A stretch of DNA of 64,000 nucleotides from Bacteroides acidifaciens (GCF_903181435.1 NZ_CAEUHO010000001.1:2170001-2234000), one strand, 5' to 3'; shown: positions 1 through 8,931, counted from the first letter of the stretch. The notes: generated from the sequence alone by a model not told the origin. Numbers and translations: made by a program.

Positions 1-2044
1 AGGCTTCTGCCAAATCCTGTTCGAGATAATCGCCAATCCCTTTCATCAAGGCATATTTCAAACGTTCCTGAACGGTTTCTTCTCTCCAGGCATCCTGTTT
101 GACAACCGGTTTGCCTGCTGCTCCGCTCATGGTTGCTTTCAGAGATTCCGCCAATTCGATAAGACGTTCTGCTGCGTCGGGACGGCGGTTCAAAACAACA
201 TCTTCTATCTTTTCGAGCACATCAGCCGGAATATCACTGTATAGAACGGAAGTTCCCGGATTCACAATTCCCATATCCATTCCTTGCTGAATGGCATGAT
301 AAAGGAATACGGCATGCATGGCCTCACGAATATAGTTGTTGCCACGGAAAGAGAAAGACAGGTTACTTACCCCACCGCTGATATGTGCGCCGGGAAGATT
401 TTTCTTAATCCATCCGGTAGCTTCAATGAAGTCTACGGCATAATTGTTATGCTCCTCGATTCCTGTAGCTACGGCAAGCACATTGGGGTCGAAGATAATA
501 TCATTAGGATTAAAATTGACTTTATCAACCAAAAGGCGATAGGCACGCTGACAGACCTCTATCTTACGGGCAGCGGTATCCGCCTGACCTTTTTCATCAA
601 AAGCCATGACAACGGCAGCAGCTCCGTATTGCTTGATAGTCCGGGCATGTTCGAGAAACACTTCTTCTCCTTCCTTCAAAGAAATGGAATTGACGATGGA
701 TTTACCTTGCAGGCATTTCAATCCGGCAACAATCACTTCCCACTTGGAAGAATCAATCATAACCGGAACACGGGCTATTTCCGGTTCGGACATGATAAGA
801 TTCAGGAAAGTTGTCATCTCGGTCTTGGCGTCCAACAAGCCGTCGTCCATATTGACATCAATCACCAAGGCTCCGTCTTCTACTTGCTGACGGGCTATGG
901 AGAGAGCTTCATCGTATTTCTTTTCATTTATCAGACGAAGGAACTTACGTGAACCGGCTACATTACAGCGCTCGCCGACATTTACAAAATTAATCTCCGG
1001 CTTCACTTCGAGCAGTTCAAGACCGGAAAGCCACATACAGTCCGGTTTTGCAACCGGAACATGTGGTTTTGCACCTTTTATCAAGGCTGAATATTCGGCA
1101 ATGTAGGCATCTGTTGTTCCACAACAACCACCTATTATATTGATTAGTCCTTCATCGATATACTCTTTCACTTCGTGAGCCATATCCGCAGGTGTCTGGT
1201 CGTACTTGCCCAGGCTGTTCGGTAACCCGGCATTCGGATATGCGCTAATGTAATAAGGTGCGCGGGCTGCCAACTGTTCGAGGAAGGGTTTCAACTGACG
1301 GGCTCCGAACGAGCAATTCAAGCCGACAGAGAAAATATTGGCATGCTGCACGGAAGCGAGAAATGCTTCCAGTGTTTGTCCGGACAAGGTTCGCCCGCCA
1401 ATATCGGAGACAGTCACAGACAGCATGACAGGCACTCTGACACCTGTCACTTTCATTGCTTGTTCAGCGGCAAAAATAGCCGCTTTCGCATTCAGCGTAT
1501 CAAATATTGTTTCAATCAGAATAGCATCTACCCCGCCCTCAAGCATTGCTTCCATCTGTTGCTGATAGGCGGCAGCCAGTTCATCGTAGCTTAGAGCACG
1601 ATAAGCCGGGTTGTTCACATCGGGACTCATGGAACAGGTTTTGTTCGTTGGCCCTACGGAACCGGCTACAAAACGTGGTTTATCGGGATTCTTTGCAGTA
1701 TATTCATCAGCAAGCCCACGAGCCAGTTTTACAGCGGCAAGATTTATCTCACGTACATATTCTTCTACGTGATAATCGGCCATAGAGACTGTGGTTGAGC
1801 TGAATGTATTCGTTTCGATAATGTCCGCACCTGCTTCGAGATACTTACGGTGAATATCTTGAATTACGTCGGGGCGGGTCAGGCAAAGCAAATCGTTATT
1901 TCCTTTCAGTTGTCCGGGAATATGCGCGAAACGTTCACCACGAAAATCTTCTTCTGTGAGATTATATTGTTGTATCATTGTACCCATTGCCCCATCCAGG
2001 ATAAGGATGCGCTCGGATACGATCTGAGAAATTGTCTTCTTCAT
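1..2044 (-). CDS. metH: Methionine synthase, cobalamin-dependent (3' end cut by window edge)
   Basis: Transfers a methyl group from 5-methyltetrahydrofolate to homocysteine through cobalamin, the last step of methionine synthesis, in the cytoplasm. The 681 residues visible begin [25 protein letters not shown], the usual N-terminus of the homocysteine-binding domain. The zinc ligands are there: a Cys in [10 protein letters not shown] and the Cys pair in GGCCGTT. The pterin (methyltetrahydrofolate)-binding domain follows ([24 protein letters not shown]). The cobalamin and reactivation domains lie beyond the left edge. The start ATG at 2042-2044 is 13 nt after the smpB stop, so it is probably translated from the same transcript. 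The family assignment is secure; whether the far half is intact cannot be seen. Confidence 0.97.
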   Translation of the reverse strand, partial: MKKTISQIVSERILILDGAMGTMIQQYNLTEEDFRGERFAHIPGQLKGNNDLLCLTRPDVIQDIHRKYLEAGADIIETNTFSSTTVSMADYHVEEYVREINLAAVKLARGLADEYTAKNPDKPRFVAGSVGPTNKTCSMSPDVNNPAYRALSYDELAAAYQQQMEAMLEGGVDAILIETIFDTLNAKAAIFAAEQAMKVTGVRVPVMLSVTVSDIGGRTLSGQTLEAFLASVQHANIFSVGLNCSFGARQLKPFLEQLAARAPYYISAYPNAGLPNSLGKYDQTPADMAHEVKEYIDEGLINIIGGCCGTTDAYIAEYSALIKGAKPHVPVAKPDCMWLSGLELLEVKPEINFVNVGERCNVAGSRKFLRLINEKKYDEALSIARQQVEDGALVIDVNMDDGLLDAKTEMTTFLNLIMSEPEIARVPVMIDSSKWEVIVAGLKCLQGKSIVNSISLKEGEEVFLEHARTIKQYGAAAVVMAFDEKGQADTAARKIEVCQRAYRLLVDKVNFNPNDIIFDPNVLAVATGIEEHNNYAVDFIEATGWIKKNLPGAHISGGVSNLSFSFRGNNYIREAMHAVFLYHAIQQGMDMGIVNPGTSVLYSDIPADVLEKIEDVVLNRRPDAAERLIELAESLKATMSGAAGKPVVKQDAWREETVQERLKYALMKGIGDYLEQDLAEA

Positions 2045-2057
2045 TTATCCTACCATG

Positions 2058-2510
2058 TCATCGTTTGAACATTCTTGCCATATCTCTACGGTCGTCTTTC
2101 TCTTTGATGGATTCCCGTTTATCATATTCTTTCTTACCTTTCGCCAAAGCGACCACCAGTTTCGCCAAACCTTTTTCATTGATAAACAAGCGTACGGGAA
2201 CAATCGTAAAGCCGGGATTCTTCATCTCCCGCTGGAGTTTCTCCAATTCTTTTTTATTGAGTAACAATTTCCTCTCCCTACGTGCCGTATGATTATTGTA
2301 CGAACCATAGAAGTACTCAGCGATATGCATGTTCTTCACCCATAATTCGCCTTTCGCAAAATAACAAAACGTATCTACCAGGCTTGCTTTTCCCAAACGA
2401 ATGGATTTGATTTCCGTACCGGTCAATACGATACCTGCTGTATAGGTATCTATCAGTTCGTAATCAAACGTAGCCCGTTTATTCTTAATATTTACAGAGG
2501 GTTGTTTCAT
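2058..2510 (-). CDS. smpB: SsrA-binding protein SmpB
   Basis: Partner of tmRNA in trans-translation, which frees stalled ribosomes and tags the broken peptide. The 150-aa product has the whole SmpB barrel ([28 protein letters not shown]; FIKNxHIAEY-like stretch with [15 protein letters not shown]) and the basic C-terminal tail ([20 protein letters not shown]) that enters the ribosomal A-site. The ATG at 2508-2510 gives the normal N-terminus [11 protein letters not shown]; a GTG two codons further upstream is possible. It lies 9 nt after the Yip1-family gene and 13 nt before metH, so it sits inside a four-gene minus-strand run. Confidence 0.97.
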   Translation of the reverse strand: MKQPSVNIKNKRATFDYELIDTYTAGIVLTGTEIKSIRLGKASLVDTFCYFAKGELWVKNMHIAEYFYGSYNNHTARRERKLLLNKKELEKLQREMKNPGFTIVPVRLFINEKGLAKLVVALAKGKKEYDKRESIKEKDDRRDMARMFKR

Positions 2511-2519
2511 CTTCACACA

Positions 2520-3107
2520 TTAGTTAAGTATGGCCGTCAGTTTATTAAACACAAATTGAATCACCGTCGGACATAGTATTAACAATACAGACGACAAAAG
2601 GGTGTATCTCAATCGTTGTTTTTCTTCCACTCCCATCAGCACAGGAACTCCTTCCCATACCACATAGACGATGTAAAACTGTAATAGCCAAGCAATAATT
2701 CTAAAATCAGGTAATAGTCCGGTTACAATCTGAAGCAAGAAAGGTACAACAAGCGCATATCCTGCAAATTGTTGTGTCAACGGCATATTGCTATACATGC
2801 CAAACATTCTTGTCCCCATCTCATTAATGGCATAGGCTGCCAGAAAGTAGCCACCGAACAGGGCTACAGCTACGGCGCAACAGTTGGTCATAGCTATCTG
2901 GAAACTTTGCGGACCTCCCCATCCATTCGTCAGTAATGAACCGATGAACACGGACAGACCGCATAAACCAATCATAGGATAGACAAAAGCCATATATACT
3001 TTTCGCCTATCCTCTTCCATAGAAATTTCCTCCCAAGCCTTGGCCGGAGAGGAAATTAATTTCATTGCTATGTTAAATAGTTCTTTGTAGTTCAATTGTC
3101 CAATCAA
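2520..3107 (-). CDS. Yip1-family inner-membrane protein
   Basis: A 195-aa membrane protein of the Yip1/YIPF type. The N-terminus (YKELFNIAMKLISSPAKAWEEI) is the usual cytoplasmic lead-in, followed by about five hydrophobic segments (around residues 37-60, 72-95, 110-132, 137-157 and 168-190). The role of the family in bacteria is unknown. The start is a TTG whose last three bases share the stop codon of the upstream NigD-like gene (TTGA overlap at 3104-3107), which indicates translational coupling. The first in-frame ATG is at residue 15 and would cut into the conserved lead-in, so TTG is preferred. Confidence 0.8.
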   Translation of the reverse strand: MIGQLNYKELFNIAMKLISSPAKAWEEISMEEDRRKVYMAFVYPMIGLCGLSVFIGSLLTNGWGGPQSFQIAMTNCCAVAVALFGGYFLAAYAINEMGTRMFGMYSNMPLTQQFAGYALVVPFLLQIVTGLLPDFRIIAWLLQFYIVYVVWEGVPVLMGVEEKQRLRYTLLSSVLLILCPTVIQFVFNKLTAILN

Positions 3108-3880
3108 TAATTACTAATCTTTGCTTCCTTAGAAGAAAGTGTATATGTTTGGTTATTCTTACCAACTCCTATAACTTTAATCCTAATTTTCCCCTCATTA
3201 GCAGTTAAAGTAGGAGTTTCTGCATCAGGATCACTTTTAGGAACAAGCGCTAAAGCGGCATTTATCTCAGTAACAGAGGGGATACTAAAACTTGCATATC
3301 CTTGAGTTTCATACGATGCATCTTTATTTCCTACAGTTTGTTGCAATTTCACAGTTAATTCATTTCCACTTGCAGTTACAGGTACCAAATCAACTATTGC
3401 CGATGAGTTATCAATACAAATACTAAAAGCAACATTACAATAAGCAGGAACATTACTAAACATATTGACAGTTGTTGCATTTAGCACTCCAAAATCAGAT
3501 AATCTTGCTAATGGAATATCATTTTTAATAGTATCTGGCTGCATACACAAAGAACGAGTGTACAAAGGAGCATATTGTACAATTGTCACATTCTTCTTCT
3601 CACTAGCAGCAGTTACCCCTTCCAAATACTTTAAATATACAAAGACTCTTTTAGGATAAGTTGTTTCACCATTCGCCTTTAAAGCCCCCGGATTCTCTGG
3701 ATAATAAATGTTGCCGTCGTCACCCAACAAGCAGACAGAAGTAATATCATCAACAACGCTAGCATATACTCCTAAATCATAAGCAGATTCATTATCTCCA
3801 TTCATACAAGAAGTAACCGACATACCCATCACCACGGCCATCAAAGCCACCAAGAAAAAATTCATCTGTTTCATAAACAT
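3104..3880 (-). CDS. NigD-like lipoprotein
   Basis: A 258-aa secreted lipoprotein resembling the NigD-like family of Bacteroidetes. The signal peptide ends in a lipobox (SVTSC, Cys at about residue 25). NigD features follow: an N-terminal stretch reporting a 'dynamic' strand (VCLLGDDGNIYYPEN), KRVFVYLKYLEG, and a C-terminal beta domain ending in ...TYTLSSKEAKISNY. NigD was named from a bacteriocin locus of Prevotella nigrescens; the function of its relatives is not known. First gene of the run leading to smpB and metH; its stop overlaps the next start. Start at 3880 or at the second ATG (3874). Confidence 0.75.
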   Translation of the reverse strand: MFMKQMNFFLVALMAVVMGMSVTSCMNGDNESAYDLGVYASVVDDITSVCLLGDDGNIYYPENPGALKANGETTYPKRVFVYLKYLEGVTAASEKKNVTIVQYAPLYTRSLCMQPDTIKNDIPLARLSDFGVLNATTVNMFSNVPAYCNVAFSICIDNSSAIVDLVPVTASGNELTVKLQQTVGNKDASYETQGYASFSIPSVTEINAALALVPKSDPDAETPTLTANEGKIRIKVIGVGKNNQTYTLSSKEAKISNY

Positions 3881-3895
3881 ATTTTTTAGATTTTA

Positions 3896-3903
3896 CAAAG
3901 ATA
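3896..3903 (-). promoter_or_regulatory. Candidate -7 box for the NigD-Yip1-smpB-metH run
   Basis: On the minus strand this reads TATCTTTG, an exact match to the Bacteroides -7 consensus TAnnTTTG, 15 nt before the NigD start codon. I see no good TTTG at the -33 distance. A second TATCTTTG lies at 4030-4037 and would give a leader of about 145 nt. Confidence 0.45.
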
Positions 3904-4079
3904 TAAATTATAATTCATATCTACTAAATGCAAAGACTTAAAAAATACTGCATCAGATTTTATTTCTTCTTTTCATTTATCGAAAAAAACAAATAATAAT
4001 TTGGCATAAAAAATGGTTCACCCTATAAACAAAGATAAAGGTACCCCTAATACATTGTGAATTAAAGGTACCTAATTAG

Positions 4080-5228
4080 TTATTTAGGAATAACTTTTAT
4101 TGTTTTCAAAACCTTATTTTCTTGAGTCAAGACAATTTTAGACTCCTGAACTACAGCACCTTTCCATTTTCCTTTCAAATAAATCGTTTTTCCTGTATTT
4201 ATACCATACATTTTTGCAACGTATGTTAAATCAGCATCATATTTAGTAGCAATCAGTTCCGCCTTAATTGTTGTTCTAGGTGGAACCTCTTGAGTTATAG
4301 ATTCAGATATTGTATAAGATTTAGTCTCCTTACCTCCTACTGTATAACTCCATGACTTTTCATTGCTCACTTCTCCACTGAAACTACCCTCAAAAAAACT
4401 AGCTATCCCTATTTTGGCTGAAGCTGATGTTGAAACATTAACTCTTAACCCTTCGGTTTCCGAGAAACTTGATTCATTCGTTATTGTTTCTTGAAAACTA
4501 ATCACCCTTGTAGCTGGTATATCGGTGTCATTTACAAATATTTTATTAGCTATTTGGGTAGGAATAACAGTCAATTGATCATTCGTTGTTAAATCATAAG
4601 TAATTTCTTCAACTCTAAACTCATCAACTGGTATAATTTGCCACTTAATAAGGTCTCCTTTATTGTCTCCTTTGGCAGCTGTAACACTAGTACTACTTGC
4701 ACTGTTAGGTTGTATATAATAAGGAATAGTCACAGGAAAAGAGGGAGGATTATTTATCACTTCGCCTATAGTTAAAATATTATAAGTCACCCCATCCCCT
4801 GATGGTACTACATTTATATTAGAAATAATCCCTAATTTTTTATCTAATGCAACACGACGATCCGTATAAACTACAAGTTCTCCATTGGGATAAGTACTAT
4901 TTCCCCCAATAAGATTTATATAAGCATGCCATATGTTGTTATGTTTCAGTTCAATATTCCAGCGCTGACGTAAGCTACCATCATCACTTGCTGCTAAATA
5001 GATACTTGTTCCTTTAGCTTCTGCACTTAAATATTTGTTATTAATCATTGATTTTATATTAACCGGTATACCATTCAACTGATCTATTGCAGCAGGAACA
5101 CCATTAGCACTCCTTGTTAAAGGTGACTCATTCACATCACCTTCAACTTGAAGTTCAGACCAAACATCCTCTTGTTCACATGAAACAAAAGATAAAATAC
5201 ATACAAATAAAAACATAATCTTTTTCAT
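4080..5228 (-). CDS. Lipoprotein with ricin-type beta-trefoil and aerolysin/ETX-MTX2-type pore-forming module
   Basis: A 382-aa lipoprotein: signal peptide with lipobox FVSC (Cys17), followed by acidic residues (EQED) of the kind that can direct Bacteroides lipoproteins to the outer surface. Residues about 50-205 look like a ricin-type beta-trefoil (NIKSMINNKYLSAEAKGTSI; repeated Q/K-x-W motifs RQRWNIE and LIKWQIIP). Residues about 205-382 have the long, Ser/Thr-rich alternating strands of aerolysin-fold toxins: an ITNESSFSETEGLRVNV strand, an amphipathic SASAKIGIASFFEGSFSGEV segment that would form the membrane hairpin, then SWSYTVGGKETKSYTI and TTIKAELIATKYDADLTYVAKM. Expected role: lectin-guided pore formation, against other bacteria or host cells, or a non-lytic relative. 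It follows the DUF3244 gene by 55 nt and probably shares its promoter. Fold assignment is by pattern, not by search. Confidence 0.65.
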   Translation of the reverse strand: MKKIMFLFVCILSFVSCEQEDVWSELQVEGDVNESPLTRSANGVPAAIDQLNGIPVNIKSMINNKYLSAEAKGTSIYLAASDDGSLRQRWNIELKHNNIWHAYINLIGGNSTYPNGELVVYTDRRVALDKKLGIISNINVVPSGDGVTYNILTIGEVINNPPSFPVTIPYYIQPNSASSTSVTAAKGDNKGDLIKWQIIPVDEFRVEEITYDLTTNDQLTVIPTQIANKIFVNDTDIPATRVISFQETITNESSFSETEGLRVNVSTSASAKIGIASFFEGSFSGEVSNEKSWSYTVGGKETKSYTISESITQEVPPRTTIKAELIATKYDADLTYVAKMYGINTGKTIYLKGKWKGAVVQESKIVLTQENKVLKTIKVIPK

Positions 5229-5283
5229 AACAGTAATATTTTTAGGTAAAACAATAGATACATCTTAAACCTTTTGAACTCCA

Positions 5284-5667
5284 TCACTCATAAATCATAA
5301 ATTCCCCATATCCTCGGTAAACATCCGCACTAAAACTTATTTGAAATATTCCACTTTCGTATATAGGAACATTAATTACAGTTCCTACTTGAACATCATA
5401 AGATTTTAATAGAATAATTTCATTCGTTTCAATGCTCTCAATTTTCACAAGTACATCCTTTATTGACTCTCGAAAATCAATCATTAGAACATTACCATAA
5501 ATAAAGACCTGTACAGGTGAGTAGACAGGGGAACGAAATACAGGAACACCAGTAGTACTTTTTATAGATACTTTTCTCTTTCCGTTCGATTGTTGCAGAC
5601 AATTTCCTGCACCAACCAAACCCGACAATAGAAATAAAAGAATAAATAATAACGATAATTTTCTCAT
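5284..5667 (-). CDS. DUF3244 small secreted protein
   Basis: A 127-aa exported protein: hydrophobic leader MRKLSLLFILLFLLSGLVGA and then a compact beta domain (VQVFIYGNVLMIDFRESIKDVLVKI; ...SGIFQISFSADVYRGYGEF) typical of DUF3244, a Bacteroides family without known function. The ATG at 5665-5667 is chosen because it opens a proper signal peptide and lies just after a strong promoter; a longer in-frame reading from 5787 would put the promoter inside the gene. It is the first gene of a likely two-gene transcript with the aerolysin-like lipoprotein. Confidence 0.7.
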   Translation of the reverse strand: MRKLSLLFILLFLLSGLVGAGNCLQQSNGKRKVSIKSTTGVPVFRSPVYSPVQVFIYGNVLMIDFRESIKDVLVKIESIETNEIILLKSYDVQVGTVINVPIYESGIFQISFSADVYRGYGEFMIYE

Positions 5668-5693
5668 TGTTTTATTAAGTTGATTCGACACCT

Positions 5694-5724
5694 CAAATGT
5701 ATGAACAAGATTTGCAATAACAAA
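5694..5724 (-). promoter_or_regulatory. Bacteroides housekeeping-type promoter for DUF3244 and the aerolysin-like gene
   Basis: On the minus strand: TTTG (5724-5721), a 19-bp spacer, then TACATTTG (5701-5694). This matches the -33 TTTG / -7 TAnnTTTG consensus at both boxes. The expected transcript start is about 5690, giving a leader of roughly 20 nt before the ATG at 5667. Confidence 0.75.
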
Positions 5725-5854
5725 AAAAAACCACAAGAGCTTTTTGTTAAAAACCGAGATTATTACATTTAAGAAAACATCTATCAATCAACGATTTATC
5801 CAAGAGAAAGCTATTTATATATTAACAACAATCATAATTATCCCCAAATACATA

Positions 5855-7594
5855 TCAAATAGAATCAATTAATTCTTCAAAAGAAGAAGAATTTGACATA
5901 TTTGAAAGTTTATTCAAAAGAATAGCATTACGTTTTTTATACATAGCATCCAATGTTCTATCAAAAACCAAAGCCATATCTACATAGCTAATTCTGATTT
6001 TAAACAGACAACAAAAACGCACATCATTTTTAGACAACAATGGCATTCGCAATTTCAGCCGGTCAACAAAACCATAAGAAAAGTAATTAATATCTTGCAA
6101 TAATAAATTCCAATCTTTTTCGGAAAAGGACTCTCTATATTTATAGTTTTCTTTTTTCTTTTGAACCAAGTGCAGTAATAACTTATAACTTTTAGTACCC
6201 TCTAATAACTTCATGAAGAAGTCTTGATTTTCTTTTTTTAAGGTATTCACCTGATTCGTTAAACAATACAATTTTGCTTTATCTTCTTCTGCTGTACCTA
6301 CAAATTCTTGAAGAAGTTTTAATTCCTGCTCTTTTTTTCGCAAATCTTCCTGTATCACAGAGAAGGCTTTCAACTGACATTCTAGAGAATCCTTCTTTAA
6401 TGTCAATGTATGAATCTTATTAGAATATCTATATCGCTTATTAACCCAATAAATAATTAACAAAAGAAGAAACAGTAAAAGACCATAGATATAAAATTGA
6501 TAACTACTCAAAAGTCTTTGATATCTTTCTGTATATAACAATCTATCACCTTTAGAAATAGCACTTCGAGTTCTAGTCTCCATTACATCCATAGAATCAA
6601 GACATTCAATATACATATCATGAAAAGAAAGGGCTTTATTCAAATTTCCTTGTCTTTTTTCAATATCTGCCAACAGTAAATATGCAGCAGCCTTTGTTGA
6701 TAAATCATTCGTAATTAAGCTTTTAGAAACACTAATTTTTGCAGAATCATAGCTCGCAAGTTGAACTAAAGCAGTACCTTCCAACAAATATAATCTTGCA
6801 GAATCTAAAGAATCAGTCTTATACAACAACCCCTTTTGAGTATATTCAATCGTTTTCTCCGGATAATCTATCGATGCATAAAAAGCCGCCATGGAATTAA
6901 ACACTATTTCCTGCGCATTTGCGTTGTGCATGCTCCTAGCAATAGCCAAAGCACGTTCAAAAGACTCCATGGAATTAGAATATTCTTTTTTCCGCAAATA
7001 AATATTACCACGTGCAACCAATCCCATGCATAAATTAAAAGAATCATTCTTCTGTATAGCTATACTTTCAGAAAGCATAAATAAGGAGTCTGCCTTAGCT
7101 AATAAGTCCTGCTGAAAGTATATTTGTCCTAAATTTCCATAAAGCAAACAAAGCATTTCATTTTTTCCACTCTGCTCTGCCCAATGTAATGCAATAAAAT
7201 ATTCATTTACAGCCGCCGCTTCATTTTGCATATCTTGATAAACTCTTCCCAAATAATAATGAGCCTTTACCGCCTGTTCCACATTGCTGACAGAATCATA
7301 ATAACTCACAGCTATATTTATCAACGAATCATCCACATGTAAAATATAATTTTTATCTTCAGCTTGAGTCAAGAGTAAAGCATATCTTGCTTTTAATGAA
7401 ATATCCTCATTATTAGGATTTAAATTCTCTAACAAGGATAAAGCAGAATCAGGATAAGTTAGAATTAGTGATTCCGCTTCTGATAAAGAAAAGGAAAAAG
7501 AAGAAATAACACCTTTCTTTTTATAACAAGAACTTACTAGAAATACATACGATAATAATACTCCTATCAAGATCCTAACTGTCAGTTTTGTCAA
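5855..7594 (-). CDS. Membrane-anchored TPR regulator with degenerate C-terminal HTH
   Basis: A 579-aa protein: N-terminal export signal with lipobox-like VSSC, about seven tetratricopeptide-type repeats up to residue 340 (e.g. AVKAHYYLGRVYQDMQNEAA, LCLLYGNLGQIYFQQDLLAK), one membrane helix at about 365-387 (IYGLLLFLLLLIIYWV), a coiled coil (about 395-490), and a C-terminal segment (LSKNDVRFCCLFKIRISYVDMALVF...) matching in outline the LuxR-like helix-turn-helix that ends many Bacteroides TPR regulators, though less regular. This suggests an envelope sensor that acts on DNA in the cytoplasm. It follows the DUF4375 gene by 4 nt and points at the DUF3244 promoter 190 nt downstream, making it the obvious candidate regulator of that locus; this link is inference. 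Confidence 0.65.
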   Translation of the reverse strand: MTKLTVRILIGVLLSYVFLVSSCYKKKGVISSFSFSLSEAESLILTYPDSALSLLENLNPNNEDISLKARYALLLTQAEDKNYILHVDDSLINIAVSYYDSVSNVEQAVKAHYYLGRVYQDMQNEAAAVNEYFIALHWAEQSGKNEMLCLLYGNLGQIYFQQDLLAKADSLFMLSESIAIQKNDSFNLCMGLVARGNIYLRKKEYSNSMESFERALAIARSMHNANAQEIVFNSMAAFYASIDYPEKTIEYTQKGLLYKTDSLDSARLYLLEGTALVQLASYDSAKISVSKSLITNDLSTKAAAYLLLADIEKRQGNLNKALSFHDMYIECLDSMDVMETRTRSAISKGDRLLYTERYQRLLSSYQFYIYGLLLFLLLLIIYWVNKRYRYSNKIHTLTLKKDSLECQLKAFSVIQEDLRKKEQELKLLQEFVGTAEEDKAKLYCLTNQVNTLKKENQDFFMKLLEGTKSYKLLLHLVQKKKENYKYRESFSEKDWNLLLQDINYFSYGFVDRLKLRMPLLSKNDVRFCCLFKIRISYVDMALVFDRTLDAMYKKRNAILLNKLSNMSNSSSFEELIDSI

Positions 7595-7598
7595 AATA

Positions 7599-8099
7599 CT
7601 ACTTTATTATTTTTGCAAAAAGTTCCAAATGGTCATCTACATAACTTGCAATCAATGCCGTAACCTGTTCTTCCGTCTCCAAATAAGTCTCTTCCAGCTC
7701 ATCAAAAGCTTCGTACTGCTCATACATGGCCATAAATTCATCGTCCGTCCGTTCTTTCTCCAAGTCTTTCCGGTTGGCATCAAATATTTTCTTTGCCTTA
7801 TAGATTAACTTCGAAAATTCTTCCGCCCCCCACAAACGCATCACTTTTGCAAACGGATTATCAAAGATATACCCGCCATAACCGTTCTGAATCAATTGGC
7901 AGAATCCCCCTGCCATCACCTCATCACGAAATATCTGATAAGCTAGCAAAGAATGTTGTTCTCCCGTTAACAAAGGCATCGTCTCCGCGGTCAGTTCACC
8001 GCCGATTACCTCTTTATATTTATCTGTAAACGCCTGGATAAATTCATCCATTCCTTCACCCGCAGCCTTTTGTAAAGCTGATTCTACAACTTCAATCAT
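7599..8099 (-). CDS. DUF4375 (DMP19-like) protein
   Basis: A 166-aa soluble protein of the DUF4375/DMP19-like family. Visible signatures: a central GGFCQLIQNGYGGYIFDNPFA motif, the usual core with a conserved N-G-Y/G run, within an all-helical protein; then WGAEEFSKLIYKAKKIFDANR and an acidic C-terminal helix. The family resembles DNA-mimic proteins in some phages, but its role in Bacteroides is unknown. No signal peptide. Start ATG at 8099 with a -7 box 24-31 nt upstream; the stop lies 4 nt before the TPR regulator start. Confidence 0.7.
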   Translation of the reverse strand: MIEVVESALQKAAGEGMDEFIQAFTDKYKEVIGGELTAETMPLLTGEQHSLLAYQIFRDEVMAGGFCQLIQNGYGGYIFDNPFAKVMRLWGAEEFSKLIYKAKKIFDANRKDLEKERTDDEFMAMYEQYEAFDELEETYLETEEQVTALIASYVDDHLELFAKIIK

Positions 8100-8122
8100 A
8101 ATCTTCTTTATAAATAATGCAG

Positions 8123-8130
8123 CAAAGCTA
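8123..8130 (-). promoter_or_regulatory. -7 box for the DUF4375 / TPR regulator transcript
   Basis: Minus strand reads TAGCTTTG, an exact TAnnTTTG match, 24 nt before the DUF4375 start. No clear -33 TTTG at the right distance. Confidence 0.45.
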
Positions 8131-8245
8131 CGAATTTTATTCTACATCCAGTAATAATCCCCCCATAATCTTGCCAATCTTAATTTCATCATCCGTTCTT
8201 CACGTTCTTCACACGGTCCATATCATCTCATTTTCAGACGTTTCC

Positions 8246-8367
8246 GGTGAACAATTCATATAAAATACAGTGTTCACCTCTATTCACCTCTTCACAAGGT
8301 ATGTATTTTACAGTCTAACAATACAGTGAGAACTGCTATTTGCCATAGTATAGAAACAGGCAAATAG
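8246..8367. repeat. Two small hairpins in a divergent intergenic region
   Basis: GGTGAACA at 8246-8253 pairs with TGTTCACC at 8271-8278 (17-nt loop), and CTATTTGCC at 8336-8344 pairs with GGCAAATAG at 8359-8367 (14-nt loop). Between them TTCACCTCTA/TTCACCTCTT is nearly a tandem 10-mer (8273-8292). They lie in the 830-bp gap between divergent genes, so they are not obvious terminators of either. Confidence 0.4.
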
Positions 8368-8404
8368 TGTATATATCCCGAATAGAAAATGTTTGTTCAA
8401 TAAT

Positions 8405-8422
8405 AGCCGACTCCAGTCGGCT
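8405..8422. repeat. Short palindrome AGCCGAC-n4-GTCGGCT
   Basis: A 7-bp perfect inverted repeat with a TCCA loop. The same AGCCGAC/GTCGGCT arms recur as the centre of the much longer palindrome that begins 5 bp to the right, so the two are related units. Confidence 0.7.
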
Positions 8423-8427
8423 AAGTA

Positions 8428-8487
8428 GTCAACTTCAGTCGTCCTGTCAGCCGACCTAAGTCGGCTGACAGGACGACTGAAGTTGAC
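8428..8487. repeat. Perfect 28-bp palindrome with 4-nt loop
   Basis: The left arm (8428-8455) and right arm (8460-8487) are exact reverse complements, separated only by CTAA. The apex of the hairpin repeats the AGCCGAC/GTCGGCT core of the neighbouring palindrome. It is GC-richer than the AT-rich surroundings and has no T-tract, so it looks like a REP-type or IS200/REP-transposase-recognised element rather than a terminator. Confidence 0.85.
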
Positions 8488-8747
8488 CGATAAGTTCTTC
8501 CAACTGAATGGTTACTAACTTAGCTTACAACGTTAATTATTGTTTATGTTCAAACAATTAACTTGGTTAAAAATGAAATAATGTGTAATTTTACGTTGTA
8601 TAACAATAAATGATAATATTAAAAAGGCACAATATCAAAATTTTACATAGACTATCTTTTAAAATGATATTGTCATTTAGAATATATTTCTATATATTAG
8701 AAAGGTATCTGCTAATTTAAATAAAATACCAACTACAAATAATGCTT

Positions 8748-8858
8748 ATGAAAAAGAATTTGAAAAATTTAGAACTGAGTATTCCTTCTATAGATATTCT
8801 TGAATCTCGGAAGATTGTTGGAGAATATAGTGTTAATGATAACATTGATAATGATTGA
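8748..8858 (+). CDS. Possible 36-aa peptide (unknown)
   Basis: A short open frame beginning MKKNLKNLELSIPSI and ending ...VNDNIDND, 73 nt before the next gene. A lysine-rich start, regularly spaced Leu/Ile and an IVGEY segment near the middle recall, weakly, leader peptides of Bacteroides ribosomal peptides, but no GG motif or modifying enzyme is visible. A second ATG lies two codons upstream (8742). It could equally be chance in AT-rich DNA. Confidence 0.3.
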   Translation: MKKNLKNLELSIPSIDILESRKIVGEYSVNDNIDND

Positions 8859-8931
8859 TGGAAGTGCACATAGAGAAAATCCGGATTATACAATATGGAG
8901 ACGATAATACAAATTTGATAACAAGAAAATA

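Noticed and set aside
284..952. A 222-codon plus-strand frame opposite metH
   Set aside because: It is antisense to a clearly coding, conserved metH sequence and shows no recognisable domain or leader.
4030..4080. GGTACC-centred hairpin as terminator of the aerolysin-like gene
   Set aside because: The stem is only 7 bp around a self-complementary GGTACC with a 20-nt loop and no T-run; too weak to list as a terminator.
8531..8564. Imperfect palindrome GTTAATTA...TTAATTGTTTG region
   Set aside because: Needs a bulge of three bases to pair, and is in AT-rich DNA where such matches are common.
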